This document shows positions 27,401-35,634 of a stretch of 64,000 bases of DNA, in pieces; positions within the stretch are counted from its first letter, which is position 1; every line of letters begins with the position of its first letter. A model generated the notes under the pieces. That model ran no database searches. It was not told where the DNA came from and was given only the letters and a program-made list of their open reading frames with translations. The stretch is from Phenylobacterium sp. (lineage in GTDB: Bacteria > Pseudomonadota > Alphaproteobacteria > Caulobacterales > Caulobacteraceae). Where the stretch lies: contig JAGOQB010000001.1 of assembly GCA_017991675.1 (NCBI GenBank), positions 124,001 through 188,000 of the forward strand. Reading direction: 5' to 3'. Position numbers and translations under genes: made by a program.

Positions 27401-27927
27401 GAGGCGCGTTGATAGCCGTTGATCGCGAAGTATCGCTCCAGATCGGCGATCTCGACGACGTTGCCGACCGTCGCCGAATAGGCGCCTCCCTCGACGGCCG
27501 ACCTCGGCGGAACACGCTGAATCAGCGCCGGCACGGTCGTGACCAGCAATGCCGGCTTCTTGGCGTCGAAGCCCTTGGCCAGCCGGGCCAAGGCCGTCAT
27601 GCGTTCGGCAGCGGCTCCCGCCGACGGGCCGATCCGGTCGTACGGCAGACAATCCCACGACGGGAAGCGGACGATTTCGACGTTCGAGGCGAAGAACGAG
27701 AACGCCTCGACGAAGGCCGACAGCCGCGAGGCGTCGCGGGCCACGAACACCGAAAGCCCGCCGCGGGCCTTGACGATATCGGCCATGACCAGCGCGTCGA
27801 AACCCTCGGGCGCGCCAACCAGGTCGAGCCGTCCCGGGTCTTGGGCGATGCGCCGGGTCTCCGCCGCCGTCGGCGCCCGGAAACCGTCAGCCGCCACGAG
27901 GACCGCCTCTCGCCTCATAAGCTTCAA
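24409..27927 (-). CDS. mfd: Transcription-repair coupling factor Mfd
   Basis: 1172 residues, the usual Mfd length. Mfd pushes stalled RNA polymerase off DNA lesions and recruits UvrA. Domains in order: UvrB-like N-terminus (~20-350), RNA polymerase interaction (CarD-like) domain (SLTPGDLVVHIDHGIGRYEG, ~490-570), SF2 translocase with Walker A GDVGFGKTE, DEEQHFGV, TATPIPRTL, and motif VI QLRGRVGRAKARAYAY, then a C-terminal TRCF domain (~1000-1130). The start at MKLMRREAV overlaps the end of sdhE by 41 bases; a start at the second ATG (27918) would still overlap. No anomalies. Confidence 0.97.
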   Translation of the reverse strand: MKLMRREAVLVAADGFRAPTAAETRRIAQDPGRLDLVGAPEGFDALVMADIVKARGGLSVFVARDASRLSAFVEAFSFFASNVEIVRFPSWDCLPYDRIGPSAGAAAERMTALARLAKGFDAKKPALLVTTVPALIQRVPPRSAVEGGAYSATVGNVVEIADLERYFAINGYQRASTVSERGEFAIRGGVIDVFPPSADEPVRLDLFGDTLESIRAFDPETQRSTRQLKDISLLPVSEALLDKDSVSRFRRGYVEAFGAPGGDPLYDTVSEGGRRAGMEHWLPLFYPEMATLLDYLPTDALIALDHLADGARDERLSMIEDAYDARAQADRKVHYRPLEPTRLYMDADEYRERLAVRATRRFSAFQEVEGESVIDMGARQGRAFTAERQQDSVNLFEATADHAKRLVGEGKRVLFASWSDGSSDRLGAMLADHGLKNISLAPYWDAARSADPKIFQRVVLPLESGFETEKLAVISETDILGDRLARPRRRRRASNFLAEASSLTPGDLVVHIDHGIGRYEGLKTLDVAGAPHDCLELQYGGEAKLYLPVENIDLLTRYGSDGEGVQLDRLGGAAWQARKAKAKERLREMAIGLIRIAAERATKDTDAIIPPHGVFDEFCARFPYEETEDQLNAIGDVLEDLGAGKPMDRLICGDVGFGKTEVALRAAFVVAMSGQQVAVVAPTTLLARQHYKTFSERFQGWPVKVRRLSRLVPAKEASETRTALANGEVEIIVGTHAVLSKQVGFKDLGLVIVDEEQHFGVKHKEKLKELRADVHMLTLTATPIPRTLQMSLSGIREMSIIATPPVDRLAVRTYITPFDPVVIREALLREKYRGGQAYYVAPRISDLPDLQKFLREQVPEVKFVVGHGQMAPTQLEEVMSAFYEGQYDVLLSTTIVESGLDIPTANTMVLHRADMFGLAQMYQLRGRVGRAKARAYAYLTTPAEKQITLSAERRLKVLQSLDSLGAGFQLASHDLDQRGGGNLLGDEQSGHIREIGVELYQQMLEDAVNELKELAGKGEAADRGWSPQINTGAAVLIPDEYVPDLNVRLSLYRRLSDAEKAGDREALAAEMIDRFGPLPPEAGQLLKVVAIKGMCREANVAKIDVGPKGAVVTFRGDEFKNPMGLVGFVQKNQVAWKIRPDHKVVVKGEWETPEQRLAAAEGILSELAKLAA

Positions 27928-28177
27928 AGCGGAAGGTCTTGATCATGCGCATGATTTCGCCATCGAACTCGGGCGGCGTCGGGGTGCGCTCGACGATCCA
28001 CTCATAGAGGTCCTGGTCGGCCTCCTCCATCAGCGCCTCGAAGGCGTCGAGCTGCTCAGGGCTCAGCGTGTGGGCGTAGGTGTCCGCGAACGGCCCCAGG
28101 ATGAGGTCCGCTTCCCGGAAGCCCCGGTGCCAGGCCCGGAACTTCAAACGCTTCAGTCGTGTGTCGTCGGTGCTCAT
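27887..28177 (-). CDS. sdhE: Succinate dehydrogenase flavin assembly factor SdhE
   Basis: 96 residues from MSTDDTRLKRLKFRAWHRG. SdhE (DUF339, YgfY/SDHAF2) promotes covalent attachment of FAD to the succinate dehydrogenase flavoprotein. The defining motif RGxxE is present as HRGFREADLILGPF, followed by the small helical-bundle pattern LEALMEEADQDLYEWI. Adjacent to mfd, with a 41-base overlap, an arrangement I recall from other alphaproteobacteria. An in-frame ATG further upstream (28210) is possible but not conserved-looking. Confidence 0.92.
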   Translation of the reverse strand: MSTDDTRLKRLKFRAWHRGFREADLILGPFADTYAHTLSPEQLDAFEALMEEADQDLYEWIVERTPTPPEFDGEIMRMIKTFRFEAYEARGGPRGG

Positions 28178-28239
28178 GGGAGAGCGGCCGATATAGGCCG
28201 CTACGCCCACGCGCGCCAGAGCGCGTTCGCCGAAAAGGC

Positions 28240-28833
28240 TCAGCCCCAGTCGCCGCCGCGCCAGGTGAAGGCCACCTCCTTGAACGGCGTGTCGCCGACC
28301 TGCAGCGCCCCGGTCGCGACGGTCAGGCCGTCCTTGCCCTTCGTGCCCTTGGTCTTCTTCAGCGCCGCGGGGTCGAGCTTGGCGTCCAGGCGCACCTCGC
28401 CCAGCTTCGGATGGCTGCCGACCAGGCGGATGCGATCGTCGGTGACGGCGTAGGCGGCCGGCAGCACCTTCAGCTTCACCGAATAGACGACATTGCCGAG
28501 CGCGTTCTTGCGGGCCGGGCTGGTGATGTCGACGAACTCCAGCATCACCGGGGCGTAGGTCTTGGTCCGCTCGCCCTTCTCCCAGTCGTTGAACCCCATC
28601 TGGCCGGCGATGTGCAGGTTGTCGAGCCGGTAGTCGCCGACCTTCACCTCGTTGACGGGCAGGTAGTAGCCGAACTGGGCGTCGCCCTTCGGACGGGTCA
28701 GACCGGTGAACGTCGGATCGACCGGCACGGCGGGCTCGGCCACCGGGGCCTTGGCCTGTTCGACCTGCTCGGCCGCAGGGCTGCAGGCCGCGAGCATGGC
28801 GACGCCGACGGCCGCCAGAAGCGCTTTACGCAT
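28240..28833 (-). CDS. Predicted lipoprotein of unknown function
   Basis: 197 residues from MRKALLAAVGVAMLAACSPA, with a clear lipobox LAAC, so exported and lipid-anchored. Mature sequence is Ala/Glu/Pro-rich at first, then predicted mostly beta (YGYYLPVNEVKVGDYRLDNLHI-like strands, KLGEVRLDAKLDPAALKK). I recognise no catalytic motif or family. Sits between sdhE (62 bases downstream on the same strand) and the divergent recG. In-frame upstream residues (to 28869) would extend into the recG promoter region. Confidence 0.7.
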   Translation of the reverse strand: MRKALLAAVGVAMLAACSPAAEQVEQAKAPVAEPAVPVDPTFTGLTRPKGDAQFGYYLPVNEVKVGDYRLDNLHIAGQMGFNDWEKGERTKTYAPVMLEFVDITSPARKNALGNVVYSVKLKVLPAAYAVTDDRIRLVGSHPKLGEVRLDAKLDPAALKKTKGTKGKDGLTVATGALQVGDTPFKEVAFTWRGGDWG

Positions 28834-28909
28834 ACGATTTCCCCCCTGGGTTTTGCCGAACTTCATCATGGGCGCCGCAGGCTGTCCATGGTCGCGCTAT
28901 GTTCCGCCC

Positions 28910-30985
28910 ATGCGGCCCGAGATTCTCTTTCCGCTCTACGCGCCTATCACGACCATCAAGGGCGTCGGCGCGCGCGTTGCGCCCCTGCTGGAGAAGCTGG
29001 CGGGGCCGATCGTGCGCGACGTCGCCTTCCTGCGCCCGCACTCGGTGATCCGCCGCGAGCCCGCCACCGTCGCCAGCGCGGTCGAGGGCGCGGTGCAGAT
29101 CTTCGAAGTCCAGATCGACGCCTACAAGCGCCCGCGCAGCCCTCAGCAGCCCTGGCGCGTGGAGACCTATGACGGCACCGGCGTGCTCAGCCTGGTGTTC
29201 TTCGGCAGCTTCGGCGGCCAGCTGGAGGCCAAGCACCCGCTCGGCGCCAAGCGCCTGGTCAGCGGCAAGGTCGAGCGCTTCGGCGCGGGCCTGCAGATCG
29301 CCCATCCCGACTACATCGTCGCCCCCGACCGCGCCGCCGACATCCCGGCCTTCGAGGCGGTCTATCCGGCCACCGCCGGCCTGCCGGCCCGCACCGTCCG
29401 CAAGTTCGCGCTCGAGGCGCTCGGCCGCGCGCCCGAGCTGCCGGAGTGGCAAGACCCCGCCTGGCTGGCCCGCGAGCGGTTCCCGAGCTGGCGCGAGGCG
29501 CTGGCGCTGCTGCACACGCCGCAGTCGGAGGCCGACCTCGCGCCCCAGACCCCCCACATCCAGCGCCTGGCCTATGACGAGCTGCTGGCCCACCAGCTGG
29601 CCATGGCCCAGCGCAAGACCGAGCGCCGCGCCGAACCCGCCGCCCGCATCGCCGCCTCCGCGTTGGCGCAAGCTGTGCGCGAGGCCCTGCCCTACCGCCT
29701 GACCGGGGCGCAGGAGCGCGCCCTGGCCGACATCCGCCGCGACTTCGCGGCCGGCGAGCGCATGAGCCGCCTGGTCCAGGGCGACGTCGGCTCGGGCAAG
29801 ACCGTCGTCGCCATGCTCGCCATGGCCGACGTCGCCGCCGGCGGCGGCCAGAGCGCGCTGATGGCCCCGACCGAGATCCTCGCCCGCCAGCATTTCGAGA
29901 CCATCTCCGGCCCGCTGGCGCAGCAGGGGGTCAGCGCGATCCTGCTGACCGGCCGCGACAAGGGCGCGGCCCGGGCCGAGAAGCTGCGCGCCCTGGCCTC
30001 GGGCGCCGCCCAGGTCGCGGTCGGCACCCACGCCCTCTTCCAGGACGACGTCGGCTTCCAGAACCTGCAGTTGGCGGTCATCGACGAACAGCACCGGTTC
30101 GGCGTCGCCGAGCGACAGCGGCTGCAGGCCAAGGGGCAGGCCGTCCACCTGATCGCCATGTCGGCGACCCCGATCCCGCGCACCCTGGAGCTCACCGTCT
30201 ACGGCGACCTCGACGTCTCGCGCATCGACGAGAAGCCGCCCGGCCGCACCCCGGTCGCCACCCGCGCCGTGCCGACCAGCCGCCTGGACGAGATCGAGGC
30301 CCGCCTGCGCGACGCCATCGCCCACGGCGCCCAGGCGTTCTGGATCTGCCCGCTGGTCTCCGAATCCGAACTGATCGACCTCAAGGCCGCCGAGCAGCGC
30401 GCCGCCGAGCTGCGCGCCAAGATCGGCCCCGGCGTCGGCCTGGTGCACGGCAAGATGACCGGCCCGGAGAAGGACGCGGTCATGGCCGACTTCGCCGACG
30501 GCAGGATCAGCCTGCTGGTCGCCACGACCGTCGTCGAGGTCGGGGTCAACGTCCCCAACGCCACCATCATGGTCATCGAGCAGGCCGAACGCTTCGGCCT
30601 GGCCCAGCTGCACCAACTGCGCGGGCGAGTCGGCCGCGGCTCGCGGGAGAGCGCCTGCGTCCTGCTCTACGATCCGCCGCTGTCGGAGACCGCCCAGAAG
30701 CGGCTCGACATCCTGCGCCGCACCGACGACGGCTTCCTGATCGCCGAGCGCGACCTGGAGCTGCGCGGCGGCGGCGACGCGCTGGGCCTGCGCCAGTCGG
30801 GCTTCCCGGCCTACGTCTTCGCCGACCCGATCGCCCATCGCGACCTGATCGCCGCGGCCGGCGACGACGCGCGCCTGATCATGGAGCGCGATCCCGCCCT
30901 CACCTCGCCGCGCGGCCAGGCCCTGCGGGTGCTGCAGGAGCTGTTCGACTGGCGGCCGAGCTCGCCGCTTAAGGACGCCGGCTAG
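28910..30985 (+). CDS. recG: ATP-dependent DNA helicase RecG
   Basis: 691 residues from MRPEILFPLYAPITTIKGVG; the open frame continues upstream but over the divergent lipoprotein gene. RecG reverses stalled forks and processes D-loops/R-loops. Wedge OB domain (~55-150), then SF2 helicase with Walker A VQGDVGSGKTV, DEQHRFGV, SATPIPRTLE, and motif QLRGRVGRGSRESACVLLYD. Ends SSPLKDAG, with its stop sharing CTAG with the oxidoreductase gene on the other strand. Complete and typical. Confidence 0.97.
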   Translation: MRPEILFPLYAPITTIKGVGARVAPLLEKLAGPIVRDVAFLRPHSVIRREPATVASAVEGAVQIFEVQIDAYKRPRSPQQPWRVETYDGTGVLSLVFFGSFGGQLEAKHPLGAKRLVSGKVERFGAGLQIAHPDYIVAPDRAADIPAFEAVYPATAGLPARTVRKFALEALGRAPELPEWQDPAWLARERFPSWREALALLHTPQSEADLAPQTPHIQRLAYDELLAHQLAMAQRKTERRAEPAARIAASALAQAVREALPYRLTGAQERALADIRRDFAAGERMSRLVQGDVGSGKTVVAMLAMADVAAGGGQSALMAPTEILARQHFETISGPLAQQGVSAILLTGRDKGAARAEKLRALASGAAQVAVGTHALFQDDVGFQNLQLAVIDEQHRFGVAERQRLQAKGQAVHLIAMSATPIPRTLELTVYGDLDVSRIDEKPPGRTPVATRAVPTSRLDEIEARLRDAIAHGAQAFWICPLVSESELIDLKAAEQRAAELRAKIGPGVGLVHGKMTGPEKDAVMADFADGRISLLVATTVVEVGVNVPNATIMVIEQAERFGLAQLHQLRGRVGRGSRESACVLLYDPPLSETAQKRLDILRRTDDGFLIAERDLELRGGGDALGLRQSGFPAYVFADPIAHRDLIAAAGDDARLIMERDPALTSPRGQALRVLQELFDWRPSSPLKDAG

Positions 30986-31977
30986 CTGACCTTGACCATC
31001 CGCTTGCCGCGGTTCTCCCCGGCCAGCAGGCCGACCAGCGCCGCAGGGGTGTTCTCCAGGCCCTCGATCACGTCCTCCTGGACCTTCAGCGCGCCGCTGG
31101 CCACCCAGGCCTGCAATTCGGCCAGCGCGATGTCGCGGCGGTCGTAGAAGTCCGAGACGATGAAGCCGCGCACGTTCAGCCGCTTGGTGACGATCAGCCC
31201 CGGCACTCCGCGCGGCCCGTGCGCGGGCGCTGCGCCGTCATACTGCGAGACCGCCCCGCAACAGGCGATGCGGCCGAAATTGTTCATGTTGAACAGCGCC
31301 GCCTCGAAGACCTCGCCGCCGACATTGTCGAAATAGACGTCGATCCCGTCCGGACAGGCCGTCCGCAGCGCGCGCCGCACGTCGCCGGCCTTGTAGTCGA
31401 CCGCCGCGTCGAACCCGAGTTCGTCCGTCAGCCAGGTGCACTTCTCGGCCCCGCCGGCGATCCCCACGACCCGACAGCCCTTGATCTTGGCCAGCTGCCC
31501 GACGATCGACCCGACCGATCCGGCCGCAGCCGACACCACGACCGTTTCGCCCGCCTGCGGCCGCCCGCACTCCATCAGCCCGAAATAGGCCGTCAGCCCC
31601 GCCACGCCATAGACGCTGATCAGGTGGGTCAGCGGCTTCAGGTCCGGCAGCGCCGCCAGCCCCTTGGCCGGAACCGCCGCATAGTCCTGCCAGCCGGTGT
31701 CGGCGAACACCAGGTCGCCGGCCTTCAGCCCCGCCGCCTTGCTCTCGACCACCTCGGCGACCGCGCCGCCGGCCATGACGTCGCCGGACTGCAGCGCCGA
31801 GCGATAGGTCGCGCCCTGCATCCAGGCGCGGTTCGCCGCGTCGAGCGAGATGTACCGCGTCCGCACCAGCACCTCGCCGTCGGCGGGTGCGGGGGCCGGC
31901 GCCGTCTGCATCCGGAAGTGTTCCGGCGTCAGCTTGCCCTGCGGAATCTGCTCAAGAACGATCTGGCGGTTGTCCAT
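30982..31977 (-). CDS. Zinc-independent NADP-dependent oxidoreductase (prostaglandin reductase/CurA type)
   Basis: 331 residues from MDNRQIVLEQIPQGKLTP. Medium-chain reductase family without zinc ligands: GroES-like N-terminal domain (EVLVRTRYISLDAANRAWM), then a Rossmann NADPH site VVSAAAGSVGSIVGQLAKIKG, and DVYFDNVGGEVFEAAL. Members reduce the C=C bond of alpha,beta-unsaturated ketones and aldehydes. Substrate unknown. Stop overlaps the recG stop. The ORF has 10 extra in-frame N-terminal residues that look unrelated. Confidence 0.9.
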   Translation of the reverse strand: MDNRQIVLEQIPQGKLTPEHFRMQTAPAPAPADGEVLVRTRYISLDAANRAWMQGATYRSALQSGDVMAGGAVAEVVESKAAGLKAGDLVFADTGWQDYAAVPAKGLAALPDLKPLTHLISVYGVAGLTAYFGLMECGRPQAGETVVVSAAAGSVGSIVGQLAKIKGCRVVGIAGGAEKCTWLTDELGFDAAVDYKAGDVRRALRTACPDGIDVYFDNVGGEVFEAALFNMNNFGRIACCGAVSQYDGAAPAHGPRGVPGLIVTKRLNVRGFIVSDFYDRRDIALAELQAWVASGALKVQEDVIEGLENTPAALVGLLAGENRGKRMVKVS

Positions 31978-32031
31978 CCGGCGTCTCCTGCCCTGCGGTG
32001 ACGCCACGATGGTCCCCGAACCCTCGCAGGG

Positions 32032-33156
32032 TCAATCGGCAGGCGTCGTTCCGGGCTCGGCCAAGGCCGCCACCCGGGCCCCGGCGTCGGCCTCCAGGTC
32101 GGCGAAGAACACGTTGTAGCCCGGCGCCCGGCGCCGATCGGTCCAGGACCCCGAGGGCTTGAGCGACGGCGACTTCGGCCGCGTCACCCGCAGGATGCCC
32201 TTGTCGCACTTGGCCCCGACCTGGCGGGTCAGAAACGCCGGCCGCGCGCCCCACTCCAGGCCCGTCGCGTTGGTCGCCCCCAGGTTCAGGCGCGCCGGCG
32301 CCTCGGCGTCGACGACCGCGCCGAACAACGGATTGAAGCAGATCGGGGTGCGGCCGCCGAGATTGACCAGTTGGCCCGCGTCATTCCAGACCAGCGAGCG
32401 GTCAAGCAGCGCCTGGGCGCGCTCGGGCTCGCCGTCATAGACCGAAGCCCAGGCCGCCACGCAGCCGGTCTGCTTGGGCGCCAGGCACGGCGGCAACGGC
32501 GGGTTGTCGGAGGGGACGACCGTCTGCACCAGATAGGCCGCCGCGAGCCGCGCGCGCAGCGCCGGATCGGCCGCGACCTCCTCGGCGATCAGCCGGCTCG
32601 CCAGGGTGCCGCCCTGCTCCACCCCGACGATCACGAACGGGCGGCCCTGATTGTAGTGGGCGACGTAGTAGCGGAACGCCTGGGCGACGTCGCCATAGGC
32701 GAAACGGCGCGCCTCCCGGGCGTCGTCGCGCAGGGTCATCAGCGTATAGAGGCTGGCCTGGCGGTAGCGCGGCGCGAAGATCCGCCCGACCCGGACGAAC
32801 GGGCCGGCATAGTTCGGCGCCATCACCTGTCGGAACAGCCGGTCGGCCTTGGGGTCGTCGATCGGCGCGTTCCAATGGCGGCCGCCGTCGAAGGTCGTCG
32901 GCCCGACGAAGAACACGTCGGCCGGCGGCTCGCCCGCCGTCGGCGCCTCGGGCGCGTTCGGCATGAGGGCCCAGGCCGACCGCTGCGCATAATCGGGGGC
33001 CGGCGGCGGATCATAGGTCTGGAACGGCTCCTTCGGATCGAGCCGCGTGCGCAGGATGTCGTCGCGCCAGACATAGACGGCGGCCGCCAGCACCAGCGCG
33101 ACCAGCACGATCGCGGCGGCCATCAGACGCCGAAAACCCTTCGGACGATCGGCCAT
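32032..33156 (-). CDS. DUF3089-type alpha/beta-hydrolase-like membrane-anchored protein, nucleophile replaced
   Basis: 374 residues with one N-terminal membrane anchor (AAAIVLVALVLAAAVYVW, residues ~13-30), the rest periplasmic. Resembles the DUF3089 hydrolase-fold family: FFVGPTTF near the start of the domain, FAPRYRQASLYTL, and FRYYVAHYNQGRPFVIVGVEQGGTLASRLI. At the nucleophile elbow, where family members carry G-H-S-Q-G, this protein has G-V-E-Q-G (Glu about 180). It may be catalytically dead or use another residue. Lies directly after hldD (12-base gap) on the same strand, so it is likely co-transcribed with LPS-core genes. Confidence 0.7.
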   Translation of the reverse strand: MADRPKGFRRLMAAAIVLVALVLAAAVYVWRDDILRTRLDPKEPFQTYDPPPAPDYAQRSAWALMPNAPEAPTAGEPPADVFFVGPTTFDGGRHWNAPIDDPKADRLFRQVMAPNYAGPFVRVGRIFAPRYRQASLYTLMTLRDDAREARRFAYGDVAQAFRYYVAHYNQGRPFVIVGVEQGGTLASRLIAEEVAADPALRARLAAAYLVQTVVPSDNPPLPPCLAPKQTGCVAAWASVYDGEPERAQALLDRSLVWNDAGQLVNLGGRTPICFNPLFGAVVDAEAPARLNLGATNATGLEWGARPAFLTRQVGAKCDKGILRVTRPKSPSLKPSGSWTDRRRAPGYNVFFADLEADAGARVAALAEPGTTPAD

Positions 33157-33168
33157 GCGCCCCTTCGC

Positions 33169-34167
33169 CTAGCGGTAGGGGTCAGGCTGGGAGAGATAGC
33201 GCTTCACGTAATCGCTCACGCCGTCCTCCAGGGTCGTCATCGGCTGGTTGTAACCGGCCGCCTGCAGCCGCTCCATCTTGGCCTGGGTGAAGTACTGGTA
33301 CTTGTCCCGGATCGCCGGCGGCATCGGCGTGTACTCGATTTCCGGCGCGCGGCCGGCGGCGGCGAACACCGCGCGCGCCAGGTCCTCGAACGTCCGGGCG
33401 GTCCCGGAGCCCAGGTTGTAGATGCCGTTGACCTGCTCGTTCTTGGCCAGCCAGCCGATCACGTCGGCGACGTCGCGGACATAGACGAAGTCGCGGGTCT
33501 GGCCGCCGTCCGGCACGCCCTCGCGGTACGACTTGAACAGTTGCACCGAATGGCCGTCGCGCACCTTCGGCCAGATCTGCGAGGCGACCGACTTCATCGA
33601 GTGCTTATGTTCTTCGTTCGGCCCGTAGACGTTGAAGAACTTCAAGCCCACCCATTGCGGCGGGGCATAGTCGCGCGCGGCCTGGCGCGCGGCGAACAGG
33701 TCGAACAGCGCCTTGGACCAGCCATAGGTGTTCAGCGGCCGCAGGCCCGTCAGCCACTCCAGGTCGTCGCGATCCTGGAAGTCGACGGAATCCCCATAGG
33801 TCGCGGCCGACGAGGCGTAGACGAAGCGGCGCTGGTGATCGGCGCACCAGCGGAACAGGTCGCGCGACAGGGTGAAGTTCGAATGGATGATCTTGTCGGC
33901 GTCCGGTTCGGTCGTCGAGGACACCGCGCCCATGTGGACGACCAGTTCGACGTCGCGCCAGCGCTTCTCCAGCCACTCGAACATCGCCTCGGGCGCCACG
34001 AAGTCGCCGATCGGGTGCTTGGCGATATTGCGCCACTTGCCGAGCTCGGCCTCGCGCAGGCGGTCGCAGACCACCACGTCCAGCGACGGGTCCTCGGCCA
34101 GTTTGGCGACGATGTTCGACCCGATGAAGCCGGCGCCGCCAGTGACGAAGATGATACGACGGGTCAT
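33169..34167 (-). CDS. hldD: ADP-L-glycero-D-manno-heptose 6-epimerase
   Basis: 332 residues from MTRRIIFVTGGAGFIGSNIV. Extended SDR that epimerises ADP-D-glycero- to ADP-L-glycero-manno-heptose for the LPS inner core. Rossmann motif TGGAGFIGS, catalytic YGWSKALFD (Tyr-x3-Lys), and heptose epimerase motifs ASSAATYGD and KFFNVYGPNEEHK. ATGA overlap with hldE (34164-34167) shows translational coupling. A much longer open frame extends upstream in this frame but runs through hldE antiparallel reading space and is not coding. Confidence 0.95.
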   Translation of the reverse strand: MTRRIIFVTGGAGFIGSNIVAKLAEDPSLDVVVCDRLREAELGKWRNIAKHPIGDFVAPEAMFEWLEKRWRDVELVVHMGAVSSTTEPDADKIIHSNFTLSRDLFRWCADHQRRFVYASSAATYGDSVDFQDRDDLEWLTGLRPLNTYGWSKALFDLFAARQAARDYAPPQWVGLKFFNVYGPNEEHKHSMKSVASQIWPKVRDGHSVQLFKSYREGVPDGGQTRDFVYVRDVADVIGWLAKNEQVNGIYNLGSGTARTFEDLARAVFAAAGRAPEIEYTPMPPAIRDKYQYFTQAKMERLQAAGYNQPMTTLEDGVSDYVKRYLSQPDPYR

Positions 34168-35618
34168 GCCTTCTCCTGCATCCGGGCGATAGCCGCGGTC
34201 GTGGAATAGCCGTCCACGATCTGGGCCAGCCTGACCTCGCCCCCATAAGACTTCACAAAATCGCCGCCGACCACCTCGCTCTCGGCGTAGTCGGCGCCTT
34301 TGATCAGCACGTCGGGGCGGGCGGTCTCGATCAAGGCGATCGGGGTGTCCTCGTCGAACGGAGCCACCAGGTCGACCGACCCCAATCCGGCCAGCACCAT
34401 GGCGCGGCTCTCCAGGTCGTTGACCGGCCGCCCCTCGCCCTTCAGTTCGCGCACCGAGCGGTCGGAATTCACCCCGACGATCAGCCGGTCGCACCAGGCC
34501 CGCGCCTGGGCCAGATAGGCCACGTGGCCGCGGTGCAGGATGTCGAAGCAACCGTTGGTGAAGCCGACCTTCAGGCCCTTGGCCCGCCAGCGGGCGATTT
34601 CGTCGGCCATCCTTTGCGGGGTGGCGATCTTGGCCTCGGCCGGGGCCATGTGCGCGGTGATCGAGGCCTCGATCATCTCCTCGGGGGTGACGACCGCCGT
34701 CCCGGCCTTGCCGACCGCGACCCCGGACGCCAGCATCGCGAACTCGATGGCGTCGGCCACATCGACCTTGGCCGCCAGCGCGACGCCGAGCGCAGCCAGG
34801 GTGGTGTCGCCGGCGCCGGAGGCGTCGAACACTTCGCGCGGCACGCCGGGGAAATGGCGCACGCTCTCGCCGCGCACGGCCAGCGATATGCCCTTGGCGG
34901 CCCGCGTCACCAGGATCGCCTTGGCCTCGCAGAGCGTCAGAGCGTGGGCTAGCGCCGCCTCGACCTCGACGTCGGTCTGGGTCGGCATGTCGGTGGCGTG
35001 CGCCAGTTCGGCGGCGTTGGGCTTGACGATGTCGACGGCGCCGTAGCGCGCGAAGGAGCGGGCCTTGGAGTCGACGATCATCAGCGCGCCGGACGCTCGG
35101 CAAGCCTCAATGACCGCCGCAGTCACCACGCCCTTGCCGTAGTCCGACAGCAGGATGACCCCGGCGTCCTTGGCCACGTCGCGGACCGTGCGGACCAGCC
35201 GTTGCTCGACCTCGCCGGTGGCCGGGCCGCTGGTCTCCATGTCGACCCGCAGCAGTTGCTGGCCGCCGGACACGAAGCGGGTCTTCAGGGTGGTCGGACG
35301 CGCCGCGTCGGTGACGACGAAGCCCTCGACGCCCTCCTCGGCCTTGATCAGGCGCAGGGCCTCGACGCCCTCCGGATCGCCGCCGATCATCCCGACCAGG
35401 CAGACCTCGCCGCCCAGCGCCGCAGCGTTGCGCGCGACGTTCCCCGCCGCGCCCAGCATCACCAGCTCACGCTTGCGGGCCAGCACCGGGATCGGCGCCT
35501 CGGGCGAGACGCGGGTCACGTCGCCATAGACGAACCGGTCCACCATCAGGTCGCCGACGCAGGCGATGCGGGCGCCCGACAGGGCCGAAAGGATCTTCTG
35601 AAGGGCCGCGAGGTCCAT
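34164..35618 (-). CDS. hldE: Bifunctional heptose-7-phosphate kinase / heptose-1-phosphate adenylyltransferase
   Basis: 484 residues. N-terminal PfkB-type kinase domain (residues 1-~330) with GDLMVDRFVYG and the anion-hole/catalytic DASGAGDTTLAALG; C-terminal nucleotidyltransferase domain (~345-484) with NGCFDILHRGHVAYL (the HxGH motif) and GVNSDRSVRELKGEGRP. It makes ADP-D-glycero-beta-D-manno-heptose for the LPS core. Second gene of kdsA-hldE-hldD (17 bases after kdsA stop). Full length for the fused form, as in enteric bacteria. Confidence 0.95.
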   Translation of the reverse strand: MDLAALQKILSALSGARIACVGDLMVDRFVYGDVTRVSPEAPIPVLARKRELVMLGAAGNVARNAAALGGEVCLVGMIGGDPEGVEALRLIKAEEGVEGFVVTDAARPTTLKTRFVSGGQQLLRVDMETSGPATGEVEQRLVRTVRDVAKDAGVILLSDYGKGVVTAAVIEACRASGALMIVDSKARSFARYGAVDIVKPNAAELAHATDMPTQTDVEVEAALAHALTLCEAKAILVTRAAKGISLAVRGESVRHFPGVPREVFDASGAGDTTLAALGVALAAKVDVADAIEFAMLASGVAVGKAGTAVVTPEEMIEASITAHMAPAEAKIATPQRMADEIARWRAKGLKVGFTNGCFDILHRGHVAYLAQARAWCDRLIVGVNSDRSVRELKGEGRPVNDLESRAMVLAGLGSVDLVAPFDEDTPIALIETARPDVLIKGADYAESEVVGGDFVKSYGGEVRLAQIVDGYSTTAAIARMQEKA

Positions 35619-35634
35619 GGATCAGAGCCTAAAC

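Noticed and set aside
33169..35103. 644-residue open frame extending hldD upstream
   Set aside because: The upstream half lies within hldE on the same strand in another frame and is Arg/Gly-rich; hldD starts at 34167 with an ATGA overlap.
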